A stretch of DNA of 64,000 nt, from assembly GCA_020637495.1 (NCBI GenBank), contig JACJVV010000001.1, forward strand, positions 186,001 through 250,000, in the 5' to 3' direction. Every line of letters begins with the position of its first letter. Within the stretch, counting starts at the first letter, position 1. Under the pieces are notes generated by a model. The model had not been told where the DNA came from. It did no database searches and saw nothing but the letters and a program-made list of their open reading frames with translations. Of the stretch, positions 53,665 through 61,984 are shown piece by piece. Source of the DNA: Candidatus Woesearchaeota archaeon (GTDB lineage: Archaea; Nanobdellota; Nanobdellia; Woesearchaeales; JACJVV01). Made by a program: the position numbers and the translations under genes.

Positions 53665-54488
53665 AGCCAATGAAATTACGCGACATATTAGCAAAGAAAC
53701 TGACAAAGAAAGAGATGGAATTCATGACGACCAGCTTTGATATAGTCGGAGATATTGCTGTCATCGAAATAAAGCCAGAACTCGAAAAGAAGGAGAAAAT
53801 CATAGGAGAAGCAATATTAGCTATGCATAAGAATATAGTCACTGTATGCAAAAGAGTAGGACTCCATTCAGGCAAGTTCAGGACACAGAAGCTGAGGATA
53901 ATTGCTGGAAAAAGAAGCAAAGAAACTGTACACAAAGAATCAGGATGCAGATTAAAACTGCATGTTGAAAAATGCTATTTTTCTGTTCGTTCAGGGACTG
54001 AAAGATTAAGGATTGCTTCAATGATTAAACCTAAGGAAGATATATTAGTAATGTTTTCAGGCATAGGGCCTTTTGTCTGTGTGATAGGGAAGAATTGCAA
54101 GTATAATAGCATTACAGGTATTGAACTAAACCCTATTGCCCATAAATATGCAGTTGAGAATGTCGAGATGAACAAGATCAAATCTGTTAAGATGGTGTTA
54201 GGTGATGTCCGTGAGGTCGTACCTAAAATGTCTAAGTTTGATAGGATTGTAATGCCATTGCCTAGAACTGCTGAGGAATTCCTAAATACAGCACTGACTG
54301 TTGCAAAGAAAGGTACAATTATCCACCTATATGGTTTTTTAGGAGAGGAAGAATTTGAGGAACATAAGAAAAAGATCATTTCTATTTGTAAAGATAATGG
54401 TTTCAAGATAAAGATCAAAGATTTAATTAAATGTGGACAGTTTAGCCCTAAGGTGTTTAGGATATGTGTTGATTTCGAGGTAATATAA
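53661..54488 (+). CDS. Trm5/Tyw2-family tRNA methyltransferase
   Basis: SAM-dependent enzyme that methylates G37 of tRNA or transfers an aminocarboxypropyl group for wybutosine. The 275-residue protein has YFSVRSGTERLRIASMIKP, motif I VMFSGIGPFVCVIGK, ITGIELNPIAHKYAVEN, and the motif-IV region RIVMPLPRTAEEFL (N-L-P in Trm5, here M-P-L-P). It is shorter than full Trm5 with the D1 domain, like Trm5a or Tyw2 forms. ATGA overlap with fen. Confidence 0.87.
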   Translation: MKPMKLRDILAKKLTKKEMEFMTTSFDIVGDIAVIEIKPELEKKEKIIGEAILAMHKNIVTVCKRVGLHSGKFRTQKLRIIAGKRSKETVHKESGCRLKLHVEKCYFSVRSGTERLRIASMIKPKEDILVMFSGIGPFVCVIGKNCKYNSITGIELNPIAHKYAVENVEMNKIKSVKMVLGDVREVVPKMSKFDRIVMPLPRTAEEFLNTALTVAKKGTIIHLYGFLGEEEFEEHKKKIISICKDNGFKIKIKDLIKCGQFSPKVFRICVDFEVI

Positions 54489-54709
54489 TGGATATGTTCT
54501 TCACTATAATTGGTGCTGTAGGTCTTATCTTGATAACTTATGGGATAGTTACTAAAGGAAGAAAACTACAGGATTATCTTGATATCTTGGGAGGGATATG
54601 CCTTGAGATATACAGTATCCATATAGGGAATGTGATCTTCATTGTATTACAACTTGTTTTTACAGGAACCGCAATTTGGGATTTCTTCAGAAAAAGAAAA
54701 TCACGTTAA
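54488..54709 (+). CDS. Small membrane protein, unknown
   Basis: A 73-residue protein with three hydrophobic segments (about 4-20, 34-48 and 50-65) and a basic end (FFRKRKSR). It is coupled to the Trm5-like gene by a TAATG overlap. No family recognised. Confidence 0.6.
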   Translation: MDMFFTIIGAVGLILITYGIVTKGRKLQDYLDILGGICLEIYSIHIGNVIFIVLQLVFTGTAIWDFFRKRKSR

Positions 54710-55015
54710 TGTGTATCTATCTTCAAGGTTCACTTTTAGTTTTGAGAGAACAGGGTTTGGGACAGAATCCCTTACCTTAGCAACATGTGAATCTGGAAGT
54801 ATATCTTTCAGGAATCTTATGATCTCATCTACTTCTTCTCCTTCAGGCACTGCAAACCTTACAGTATTATCCATATCTGATGTATTTTCTGCAAGAATAT
54901 TCCTCTCATTCTGCAAACAATATTTCCTTATCCTTCCCCTTAGCATTACATTCTTGATTATGGATTTATCTGTAGTAATTTCGTAGATATCCCATTTAAT
55001 TATTGGTATATACAT
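54701..55015 (-). CDS. Small alpha/beta protein, possibly acylphosphatase-like fold
   Basis: A 104-residue protein. NVMLRGRIRKYCLQNERNIL, then TVRFAVPEGEEVDEIIRFLK and DSHVAKVRDS, follow the strand-helix order of acylphosphatases, but the GVGFR phosphate-binding loop is absent. Function unknown. Convergent overlap of nine bases with the preceding gene. Confidence 0.55.
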   Translation of the reverse strand: MYIPIIKWDIYEITTDKSIIKNVMLRGRIRKYCLQNERNILAENTSDMDNTVRFAVPEGEEVDEIIRFLKDILPDSHVAKVRDSVPNPVLSKLKVNLEDRYTLT

Positions 55016-55127
55016 TTTTGTATGCTTTTTGATCAGTTCACATGCTCAGAAGTTACTCTTTGATGTCATCGGATTTCTCCTCTAATGGTGTTCACATCTT
55101 CACAGCATCTTGTGTGATCAATGAATG

Positions 55128-56777
55128 CTAAATCAATCTATGCAATTCTGTAATATTCAACTCAAAGGTAGATACAGGATATTCTATTGCAAAGTTTTCC
55201 AGGACTTGTGGATGAACCTCTCCAATAGTGCCTATCTTTTTCCCTCTAAATATTATCTCACCAGATCTACCCTCTAGGAATTGTTTTGTGGATAATTCAG
55301 ATAGTTCGTATTTTATATCTAGGTTTGAAAATATATAATCTAATATCTGTTTTATATCAGTGAAATTAGCCTTCTCTTCACAAAGAGCGACTGCGAGCTT
55401 CAATTCTTCCTTTATTCCAGTATCCTCTTTTGCTGATCTTGAAAAAACTGTCCCCAAATCAAATATCCTTTGAGGATATTCATTATGCCTATTCCTTGCC
55501 AATATATCCAACAGTGAACATATCATGGAACTTCTAACACTATCAAATCCCTCAGATAATGAATTTGAAAGCATGATTGGCTTTGATGCAAGGAATTTCT
55601 TCTCTACAGCCTCGCTACTTGTTATATTGTATGAATAAACCTCTGTGAGCTTAAGACCTATCAACAAATCAACAATCTTCTTCGCAAATGATTCAATCTT
55701 GCTTTCTTGTCCGATTGTTGCTACTTTAGGTATAGTCTCCTCAAAATTCTCATATCCATATGCTATTGCAATATCTTCCACCAAATCAATTTGATGTAAC
55801 ACATCCGCCCTATAAGAAGGTACAAGAATTTTCCTTTTTGAGTTATCATAACCATATCCCATTTTTGAAAGCAGCACCACTATTTCTTTCTCCTTTAAAT
55901 CAAGACCTAATCTTTTGTTTATGTAATCAACATCAAAAGACATCTTTGAAGGTAGTAGATTTGGAGAGGTTATTTTTTTGTCTGGATATATTAACTCAAT
56001 AGAGTAGGTCTCACCACCCATATCTGATAATGCAGTAACTATCATGTTAAGGCATTTAGCAAGTACATCATAGTCAAAACCAGAACATTCGATGAAGACA
56101 TCCTTTGTCTCTTCAGATACTTTGCCTACATCATGACTGTTTATGATAGGTGGCATTGATAATATCTTATTGTCGGCATCCTTGAAGAATGGGAATTTAG
56201 ATTGCCCTTCTAATAGATGACCATAATCTCGTCCAGTTGGATGCTGTGATAAGACTTGTAATCCTGTCATCTCACGTTTTGCTTCCAATGGTAGGAATCT
56301 CACTTTTTTTGGATCTTCAGCAAAGAAAGTTATCGGAAACCTTATCTTTTCCATAGGATAAACGCCTATAGCGACTTTCTTCCTGTTCCTTCCATAGGAT
56401 ACATGGAGTTTTTCTTGTATCTGGATTACTTCCCTTATTTTCTCGTCATCAAACTTAATGTTCTTTACGATAGCACATGCTGTATAAGGCCTTACCTTTG
56501 ATACTGATTTGTCGATGATTACTTTTTCCCCTGATTTTTTGATATCATAACCCCTCAGACCTGTCTTCTCGCCAATGAATGAGGAAAATGCTCTTGCAAA
56601 TCCTTGTTCTGAAAGCATATCTGGACGATTAGGGAATATCTCAACATTTATCTCATTCCCCTCGATACTTTCCAAATCAGTCCCAAGCATAGAAATACGA
56701 TCTTTTAATTCATCTATTCTGAGTTTCTTGCCTACTAATTTCTCGAATACAGTTTTGTTTAGTGTTACTGTCGGCAT
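55128..56777 (-). CDS. pheT: Phenylalanyl-tRNA synthetase beta subunit (archaeal type)
   Basis: Editing and tRNA-binding subunit. The 549-residue protein is the short archaeal/eukaryal form. It has the B3/B4 editing module (ALSDMGGETYSIELIYPD region), B5 domain (YDNSKRKILVPSYRADVLHQ, then DLVEDIAIAYGYENF), and a C-terminal synthetase-like module. It follows pheS on the same strand with a 29-bp gap. The stretch 55016-55127 downstream holds no gene I can see. Confidence 0.95.
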   Translation of the reverse strand: MPTVTLNKTVFEKLVGKKLRIDELKDRISMLGTDLESIEGNEINVEIFPNRPDMLSEQGFARAFSSFIGEKTGLRGYDIKKSGEKVIIDKSVSKVRPYTACAIVKNIKFDDEKIREVIQIQEKLHVSYGRNRKKVAIGVYPMEKIRFPITFFAEDPKKVRFLPLEAKREMTGLQVLSQHPTGRDYGHLLEGQSKFPFFKDADNKILSMPPIINSHDVGKVSEETKDVFIECSGFDYDVLAKCLNMIVTALSDMGGETYSIELIYPDKKITSPNLLPSKMSFDVDYINKRLGLDLKEKEIVVLLSKMGYGYDNSKRKILVPSYRADVLHQIDLVEDIAIAYGYENFEETIPKVATIGQESKIESFAKKIVDLLIGLKLTEVYSYNITSSEAVEKKFLASKPIMLSNSLSEGFDSVRSSMICSLLDILARNRHNEYPQRIFDLGTVFSRSAKEDTGIKEELKLAVALCEEKANFTDIKQILDYIFSNLDIKYELSELSTKQFLEGRSGEIIFRGKKIGTIGEVHPQVLENFAIEYPVSTFELNITELHRLI

Positions 56778-56806
56778 TTTTTATGTCATCTCTTGATCAA
56801 TTGTCA

Positions 56807-58345
56807 TTATTTCCATATCTTGACTTCTTTTATTGTCTTTATATCATTATCATAAAGCTTCCTTATATCATCAAATCCATAGTATTGCATGATCCCTCTT
56901 TCAAGCCCTTGCCCCCATGCAAGTACAGGAACTTCAATCCCCAATAATGGTTTCACTAATTCTGGCCGGAATATTCCTGCTCCTCCTAATTCAATCCATT
57001 CCTTCTTCTCTGGATGAAAAACATCAACTTCTAAGCTTGGTTCTGTGTAAGGGAAATGTGCTGGTCGCATCCTGACTTTTTCAAAACCTAGTTTCTGATA
57101 AAATTCTCGAAGATATCCTTTCAGATGCTTCAATGTCGCATTAGGATCAATGACGATCCCTTCAACCTGATGGAATTCGAAAAGATGTTTCCATGTCAAT
57201 GATTCATTCCGGAACACTTTGTTGACAGAGAAGAATTTAGCAGGTAAATCTTCTGGTTTGAGATTTGCAATTGTCCTCGCTGAAAGAACAGTCGTATGGG
57301 TACGTAATAAGTTAACTGATGCTTCATCTTCACTCCATTTTCCGCCCCATCCTCTGCTTCCTGTATCTCCTCCAGTCTCGTGGATTGCTTTGATCTTCGC
57401 TTTAAGTCCTGCAGGTAGTTTTGCTTTTGCAGGATCTTTTATGTAGAATGTGTCCTGTTCAGTCCTTGCTGGATGATCCTGTGGAACGAACAATGCATCT
57501 AAATCCCAAAAAGCTGATTGTATAAGATTCCCTTCCATCTCTTTGAAGCCTAGTTCAAGCCAGACTTTCTTGATGTAATCAATACTTTGTCTCACAAAGT
57601 GTCTCTTTCCTCCAGAAATCTTAGGCACATTGATCTTGATATCATAATGCCTAAATCTGTTATCCTTCCAGTTTCCAGATTTGAGCATCTCATGAGTTAT
57701 GCTGTCTTCATAATTAACGCTTAATGAAGATTTGTCTTGCAGGAGCTCTTCTGCTTTTGGTTTGAGAGAAATCGTAATAATGAGCTGTGAATCTAGTTTG
57801 ATTATCTGTCTTCTTTTTGATAAATTGTCATATGCAAACCTCTCCTCATCTTTCAATGCTGAAAGCTCTATCGGGAAGGATTTATTCAAGAATTGCTCCT
57901 CTAAACTTTCCTTTTCCAATATTTTTTTTCCTTGTGGGGCAATCTTTGCAAAAAGTCTCTTATCTTTGTTTTCTGTCGATATAGCAACCTTGCTCTTGAG
58001 TGCACCAAGAGAAACACCTGCTTCTTGCTGAGAGAGACCTGCTTCTTGCTGAATATCATCCAATGAAACAAAATCTTCAGGAGTCTTGTTAAGAACTTTC
58101 AGAAATCTCATCTCAGGAAGGCCGTCTTTTGCATATAGCAAGCCATTGTCATCAAGAGCAATCATCTCTCTCCTAGACTTGTTTATTGTAAGAATATCCT
58201 TGTTAGAGAGCCATTGTAATGCACGCATTACCTCAACATCCTTAAGCTTTGTCTGTTCCATCAACTCTTCAAAAGAAACATTGTCCTTCAGGAAAGGAAT
58301 AACTTTACGTTCAAGAGGATGAAGTTGGTCAGCTATCATTATCAT
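56807..58345 (-). CDS. pheS: Phenylalanyl-tRNA synthetase alpha subunit (archaeal type)
   Basis: Catalytic subunit charging tRNA-Phe. The 512-residue protein has three N-terminal winged helices (archaeal/eukaryal-type tRNA contacts), class II motif 1 near MEGNLIQSAFWDLDALF, motif 2 around FFSVNKVFRNESLTWKHLFE, and motif 3 LAWGQGLERGIMQYYG. Start may be ATG 58345 or ATG 58339; the TATA at 58361-58372 fits a leaderless start at either. Confidence 0.95.
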   Translation of the reverse strand: MIMIADQLHPLERKVIPFLKDNVSFEELMEQTKLKDVEVMRALQWLSNKDILTINKSRREMIALDDNGLLYAKDGLPEMRFLKVLNKTPEDFVSLDDIQQEAGLSQQEAGVSLGALKSKVAISTENKDKRLFAKIAPQGKKILEKESLEEQFLNKSFPIELSALKDEERFAYDNLSKRRQIIKLDSQLIITISLKPKAEELLQDKSSLSVNYEDSITHEMLKSGNWKDNRFRHYDIKINVPKISGGKRHFVRQSIDYIKKVWLELGFKEMEGNLIQSAFWDLDALFVPQDHPARTEQDTFYIKDPAKAKLPAGLKAKIKAIHETGGDTGSRGWGGKWSEDEASVNLLRTHTTVLSARTIANLKPEDLPAKFFSVNKVFRNESLTWKHLFEFHQVEGIVIDPNATLKHLKGYLREFYQKLGFEKVRMRPAHFPYTEPSLEVDVFHPEKKEWIELGGAGIFRPELVKPLLGIEVPVLAWGQGLERGIMQYYGFDDIRKLYDNDIKTIKEVKIWK

Positions 58346-58360
58346 GCTTAGTTGTTAAAA

Positions 58361-58372
58361 GGTTTATAAAAA
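58361..58372 (-). promoter_or_regulatory. TATA box of pheS-pheT
   Basis: On the minus strand this reads tttttataaacc, about 25 bp before the pheS start. Confidence 0.55.
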
Positions 58373-58412
58373 TTGTGCAGAAAAAATAAAAGAAATTGTA
58401 GAAAATCTACAA

Positions 58413-59228
58413 TCATTTGGCTTTGACTTCAGCTTTCTTCATCCCTTTCCATGCAACCTCAAATAAAGTCTGCAAAGCAGAAGCGAAGAAAGGAGTGTTT
58501 ACCCATATACCAATATCATAAGTAGGGTGCACTTCTTCGTCATCTAATACCATGAATACAAGTTCTTTACCATCTACAATGACAAATCTTGCCTTAGCTT
58601 CGGTATTCCTGACTTCAGCAACACTTGCTACATCTTTGACAGCTGCCATATTCTGTTTTGTGATTGGAGCAGCAATCCTTATCTTAACACCACGTTTCTT
58701 TAGCTTCTCAAAGACAGGTTTAAGCCCTTCAATCTTTCTCATAAGACCTTGAGATGTTGTCATAATCTCTACTGTGCTTTCTGCATTCCTTATTGTCAAT
58801 TCAAGATGATTGTAAAGATTGTGCCTTCCGCGTAGACTTCCTGACAAGTCTGTAGGTTCCACGAGTTCAACACCTTGAGAATGCAATGTGTTCAATTCAT
58901 CAAGAAGTTCATTATCCTTAAGTTCTTCAAGTCTCTTGATCCTTTCATCTGCCTCGATCTTCATATTCTTCTTGACTCGTTCTACAACTTCCTGAGGCGG
59001 GATTGCAATATATTTGATAGGTTTACCTAGCTTCATAACGACAAAACCCTTCTTCTCAAGGCTCTCAAGAACATCATATGACCGTGATCTTGGAACATTT
59101 GCGATATCGCTCAATTCACCTGCTGTAGAAACTCCTCTGGACAATAGAGCTGCCCATATCTTTACCTCGTAAAGGTTGAGTGAAAAAAAACGTCTTAGCT
59201 TGCTTAAAAATTCCTCTTTAACAATCAT
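58413..59228 (-). CDS. TrmB-family transcriptional regulator
   Basis: A 271-residue protein with an N-terminal wHTH (FSLNLYEVKIWAALLSRG, then PRSRSYDVLESLEKKGFVV), a helical linker (MKIEADERIKRLEEL) and a C-terminal PLD-like sensor domain (SLRGRHNLYNHLELTIRNA). It is the second TrmB-type protein of the window. A GGGGGAAGG site precedes the ATG. In the gap before it, TTGTC and GACAA (59264-59280) form a short inverted repeat that could be an operator. Confidence 0.86.
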   Translation of the reverse strand: MIVKEEFLSKLRRFFSLNLYEVKIWAALLSRGVSTAGELSDIANVPRSRSYDVLESLEKKGFVVMKLGKPIKYIAIPPQEVVERVKKNMKIEADERIKRLEELKDNELLDELNTLHSQGVELVEPTDLSGSLRGRHNLYNHLELTIRNAESTVEIMTTSQGLMRKIEGLKPVFEKLKKRGVKIRIAAPITKQNMAAVKDVASVAEVRNTEAKARFVIVDGKELVFMVLDDEEVHPTYDIGIWVNTPFFASALQTLFEVAWKGMKKAEVKAK

Positions 59229-59560
59229 TTTGTACCTTCCCCCTTTTTTATTGCTGTTGGTTGTTGTCCCAACACGACAATAAAAAAATTGTACTACTAT
59301 TAATATGTTACGGTTTTTACCTATCGTATAGTTACTAAAATGGAAATTAATGTATTTTGATTAACTCCACCCTTGTGACAATAGGTTACTATAAGGTGAA
59401 GTATGTTTATAAAAATTTAGATTGTCCAAATTGGAGATTCAAAATCATAATTTGAGCTAATCAAAAGCACAGTAGCAATGAAGCAGAAGATTATATAGGT
59501 ATAGATGCTGAAAAAAAGAATTAACTTTATATAATGCTATTGTTTGAATTGAGAGTAATA
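59229..59560. other. Intergenic region between the TrmB gene and 59561
   Basis: About 330 bp without a gene. It holds the TTGTC/GACAA inverted repeat (59264-59280), a TATA-like gtttataaaaattt (about 59404-59417) and the proximal TATA ctttatataatg (59525-59536). The distal element could drive a longer transcript of the gene at 59561. No tRNA or small ORF with good signals was seen. Confidence 0.5.
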
Positions 59561-60118
59561 ATGGCAGGCTCTGAGTTTGATGGAATGTGGGATGGATTTA
59601 ATGTCCTTGGTGAATTTATCTCAGGATTATTCAAAAGTGAAAATACTCTTGCATTATATTTTGTCGTTCTGCTACTAATGACTGTAGTGATCTGGAGCAT
59701 ACTCAAGGTCATTTTGAGCAAAGTCCCGATATTCAAAGGAGAAGGAGATGCGACATTAAATGCTCCAGGAAATATCATAGCATGGTGCATATCCCTACTC
59801 ACCATCATATCTATCGGATGGCAGATGAGAGAGAAGGGTGGTCCAGAATATATGATAGAAGCATTGACAGGCCCTTATGGAAATATCGTCATGTTTGCAG
59901 CTATGATAATACTTGCATATAGCACATATCAAGGAATGGAAGATCAAGATAAATGGTCAAGAATACTATATTCATTTGGACCAGCATTAGCTATATATTT
60001 CTGGTTTACAAGTTATAGTGCAAGAGGTATGAGCCCTGTGGCATTCCTATTTGCATTTTTCTTGCTTGTCATTTTCATAATCGGGATATTCCAGAAAGTC
60101 AAAGGAGATTACTACTAA
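59561..60118 (+). CDS. Five-helix membrane protein, unknown
   Basis: A 185-residue protein with five hydrophobic segments (about 25-45, 64-84, 98-114, 126-140 and 148-168 after a polar start). Glycine- and tyrosine-rich loops (GGPEYMIEALTGPYGN) lie between them. No motif known to me. ATG 59561 fits TATA spacing; the frame open from 59534 starts too early. It is followed after one base by the coiled-coil membrane protein, so they are probably a pair. Confidence 0.75.
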   Translation: MAGSEFDGMWDGFNVLGEFISGLFKSENTLALYFVVLLLMTVVIWSILKVILSKVPIFKGEGDATLNAPGNIIAWCISLLTIISIGWQMREKGGPEYMIEALTGPYGNIVMFAAMIILAYSTYQGMEDQDKWSRILYSFGPALAIYFWFTSYSARGMSPVAFLFAFFLLVIFIIGIFQKVKGDYY

Positions 60119-60119
60119 A

Positions 60120-61037
60120 ATGGCATTCGAAAGCATGGTATCAATGGCTGAAGTGGTTTTCATGCTGATAGTAGTATATGCTTTCTGGAGAAAAATACGT
60201 AGAGGAAAAGGAAGAGGAGCAGAAGTTGCAAGGATAAAGGATTCTCAAATGGAAGACAGAGCAAATAGGCACCTTATGGAAGATGAGCAGAAATTTGTGC
60301 AAATAGCTCCTAAAGTTGAGGCTGCTGAGAAAAAAGAAGAGCATGAGATGAGTGAACTTTCCCATATAGTAGATTCATTGCATACTAAAGTGCAACTTGA
60401 AAGGACACGGATAGTGCCTATAGTGCAAAAGATGTTGGCTGCAGAAAGCCATGAACATCTCAAAGAAGCTGGAGAAGGAATACCTGAAGCAGGTGAGATA
60501 GAAAAGATATGCACTGAAGAGAATCATCTTATTGACATGGTATGGAAATTACTTCTTGAATCAAATCATATAAGCAAGAGAGTAGTTGATTTTGTTTCGC
60601 ATGAGGACAAAGTGTTGCATAAAGACATACATAAAATCGACGTTGCTGAACGTGAACTAAAAGCTGAAGGCGGAGAGAGCCATGTTGAGGCAAAACGAGT
60701 ACATGAAGAGAATAGAGAGATAAGAAGAGAAGAGAATGAACTAGAAGGTCTTATGACCATAGAGAAGAAGATACTGCATGAATTACAGTCTACAAGAAGA
60801 AAATGCCGTTTCATCACACATATGAATGATGATGTCATAAGACTGGTAAGATCACATAAAGATAGGGTTTCTGAACAAAAAGCCATAGCGGAAAGAGTAG
60901 GTAAAGACATACATAGGAAAGCAGATGCGATTGCTGATATAGTTTTGAGTGTTAAAGTGTTGCAGTCATATGAAAAAGATGCAATAGGAGAAACTGAAAA
61001 AGCAATTCAGGAAGCAAGGAAGGTAGAAAAAGCATAA
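60120..61037 (+). CDS. Membrane-anchored coiled-coil protein
   Basis: A 305-residue protein: one N-terminal helix (MAEVVFMLIVVYAFW), a basic stop-transfer (RKIRRGKGRG), then almost 280 residues of charged helix rich in Glu, Lys and His, with heptad-like patterns and few prolines. This suggests a long cytoplasmic coiled coil fixed to the membrane. Structural or scaffolding role is possible. Co-transcribed with the five-helix protein. Confidence 0.75.
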   Translation: MAFESMVSMAEVVFMLIVVYAFWRKIRRGKGRGAEVARIKDSQMEDRANRHLMEDEQKFVQIAPKVEAAEKKEEHEMSELSHIVDSLHTKVQLERTRIVPIVQKMLAAESHEHLKEAGEGIPEAGEIEKICTEENHLIDMVWKLLLESNHISKRVVDFVSHEDKVLHKDIHKIDVAERELKAEGGESHVEAKRVHEENREIRREENELEGLMTIEKKILHELQSTRRKCRFITHMNDDVIRLVRSHKDRVSEQKAIAERVGKDIHRKADAIADIVLSVKVLQSYEKDAIGETEKAIQEARKVEKA

Positions 61038-61220
61038 AAATCTTGTTGGAATTCTTTTTATTATTAAAAATAATTAATGAAAAAGTATTAAATACACTTA
61101 TAAGACCCTAATTATGAATATAATCTCCATATGAAATCAAAGGGGCACTAGAGTTTAAAAATATATATCCTAAAATGGTTATTTTCAAAACGAAGTATTT
61201 AAATATGAAAGCCTCTTTTT

Positions 61221-61245
61221 ATTTATAAATTCCTTTAAAAAGGAA
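61221..61245. promoter_or_regulatory. TBP gene promoter with inverted repeat
   Basis: The TATA-like atttataaat (61221-61230) is followed by TTCCTTT (61230-61236) and AAAGGAA (61239-61245), perfect seven-base complements with a two-base spacer. The repeat lies between TATA and the probable RNA start. A GGGGGT ribosome-binding site follows at 61254. Confidence 0.5.
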
Positions 61246-61265
61246 ATATACTTGGGGGTATGCAA

Positions 61266-61820
61266 ATGGCAAAACCAGAACCAAAAAATATCAGAATTGT
61301 AAATATTGTTGTATCAACTTCTTTTGAAAAAGCTATTCCGCTTGAAAAGATGGCTGCTACACTCTCTAATACAGAGTATAATCCAGAACAGTTCCCTGGG
61401 TTGGTCATTAGGATAAAGGAACCTAAGACTTCTGCATTAATCTTTTCGTCAGGAAAAATTGTCTGTACAGGTGCAAGAACAATGGAAGAGGTTGATGAAA
61501 GCATCAAGCAGATAATAAAGAGTCTTGAAAAAATAAATGTGAAGATAACAATCAAACCAGAGATCACCATACAGAATATAGTCGCTTCAGGAGAGATAGG
61601 TATAATATTGAATCTTAATGAGCTTGCAATGAAGCTTGAAAACACAGAATATGAACCAGAGCAATTCCCAGGATTGGTATATAAGCTGAGGGATTGTCAA
61701 GCAACATTCCTGCTGTTCAGCAACGGAAAAATTGTCTGCACTGGAACAAAATCTGACGAAGATATAGGCATTGCTGTTGACAAGTTGATTGAAAACCTGA
61801 AGAAAGTCAACAAGAAATAG
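61266..61820 (+). CDS. tbp: TATA-binding protein
   Basis: General transcription factor that bends promoter DNA. The 184-residue protein consists of two similar halves of about 90 residues: TEYNPEQFPGLVIRIKEP with SSGKIVCTGA, and TEYEPEQFPGLVYKLRDC with SNGKIVCTGT. Start ATG 61266 lies six bases after GGGGGT; ATG 61260 directly abuts it and is less likely. A hairpin (61831-61851) follows the gene. Confidence 0.97.
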   Translation: MAKPEPKNIRIVNIVVSTSFEKAIPLEKMAATLSNTEYNPEQFPGLVIRIKEPKTSALIFSSGKIVCTGARTMEEVDESIKQIIKSLEKINVKITIKPEITIQNIVASGEIGIILNLNELAMKLENTEYEPEQFPGLVYKLRDCQATFLLFSNGKIVCTGTKSDEDIGIAVDKLIENLKKVNKK

Positions 61821-61830
61821 ATAGCGATCT

Positions 61831-61851
61831 TCCAAGGAAAACCCCCTTGGA
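61831..61851 (+). terminator. Hairpin downstream of the TBP gene
   Basis: TCCAAGG and CCTTGGA form a perfect seven-pair stem with a seven-base loop, eleven bases after the stop codon. The following sequence is only moderately T-rich, so it may be a terminator or an mRNA-stabilising stem. Confidence 0.4.
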
Positions 61852-61984
61852 CATTGTTCATTTTGCTTCATTAGCACTGGACAAGTACAGATAAACTATT
61901 TTAATGATAGTGTAAGCTATATTCAAGTAATGGAAAGGGTTAGAAAAAATTCAGCAAGAATCTGCTGGAAGGTAAAAGAGGAAA

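Noticed and set aside
59383..59420. GGTGA followed by ATG as a small gene start
   Set aside because: The frame stops after five codons.
59229..59560. Possible small RNA or tRNA in the long gap
   Set aside because: No cloverleaf or conserved B-box sequence was found by eye; only promoter-like elements.
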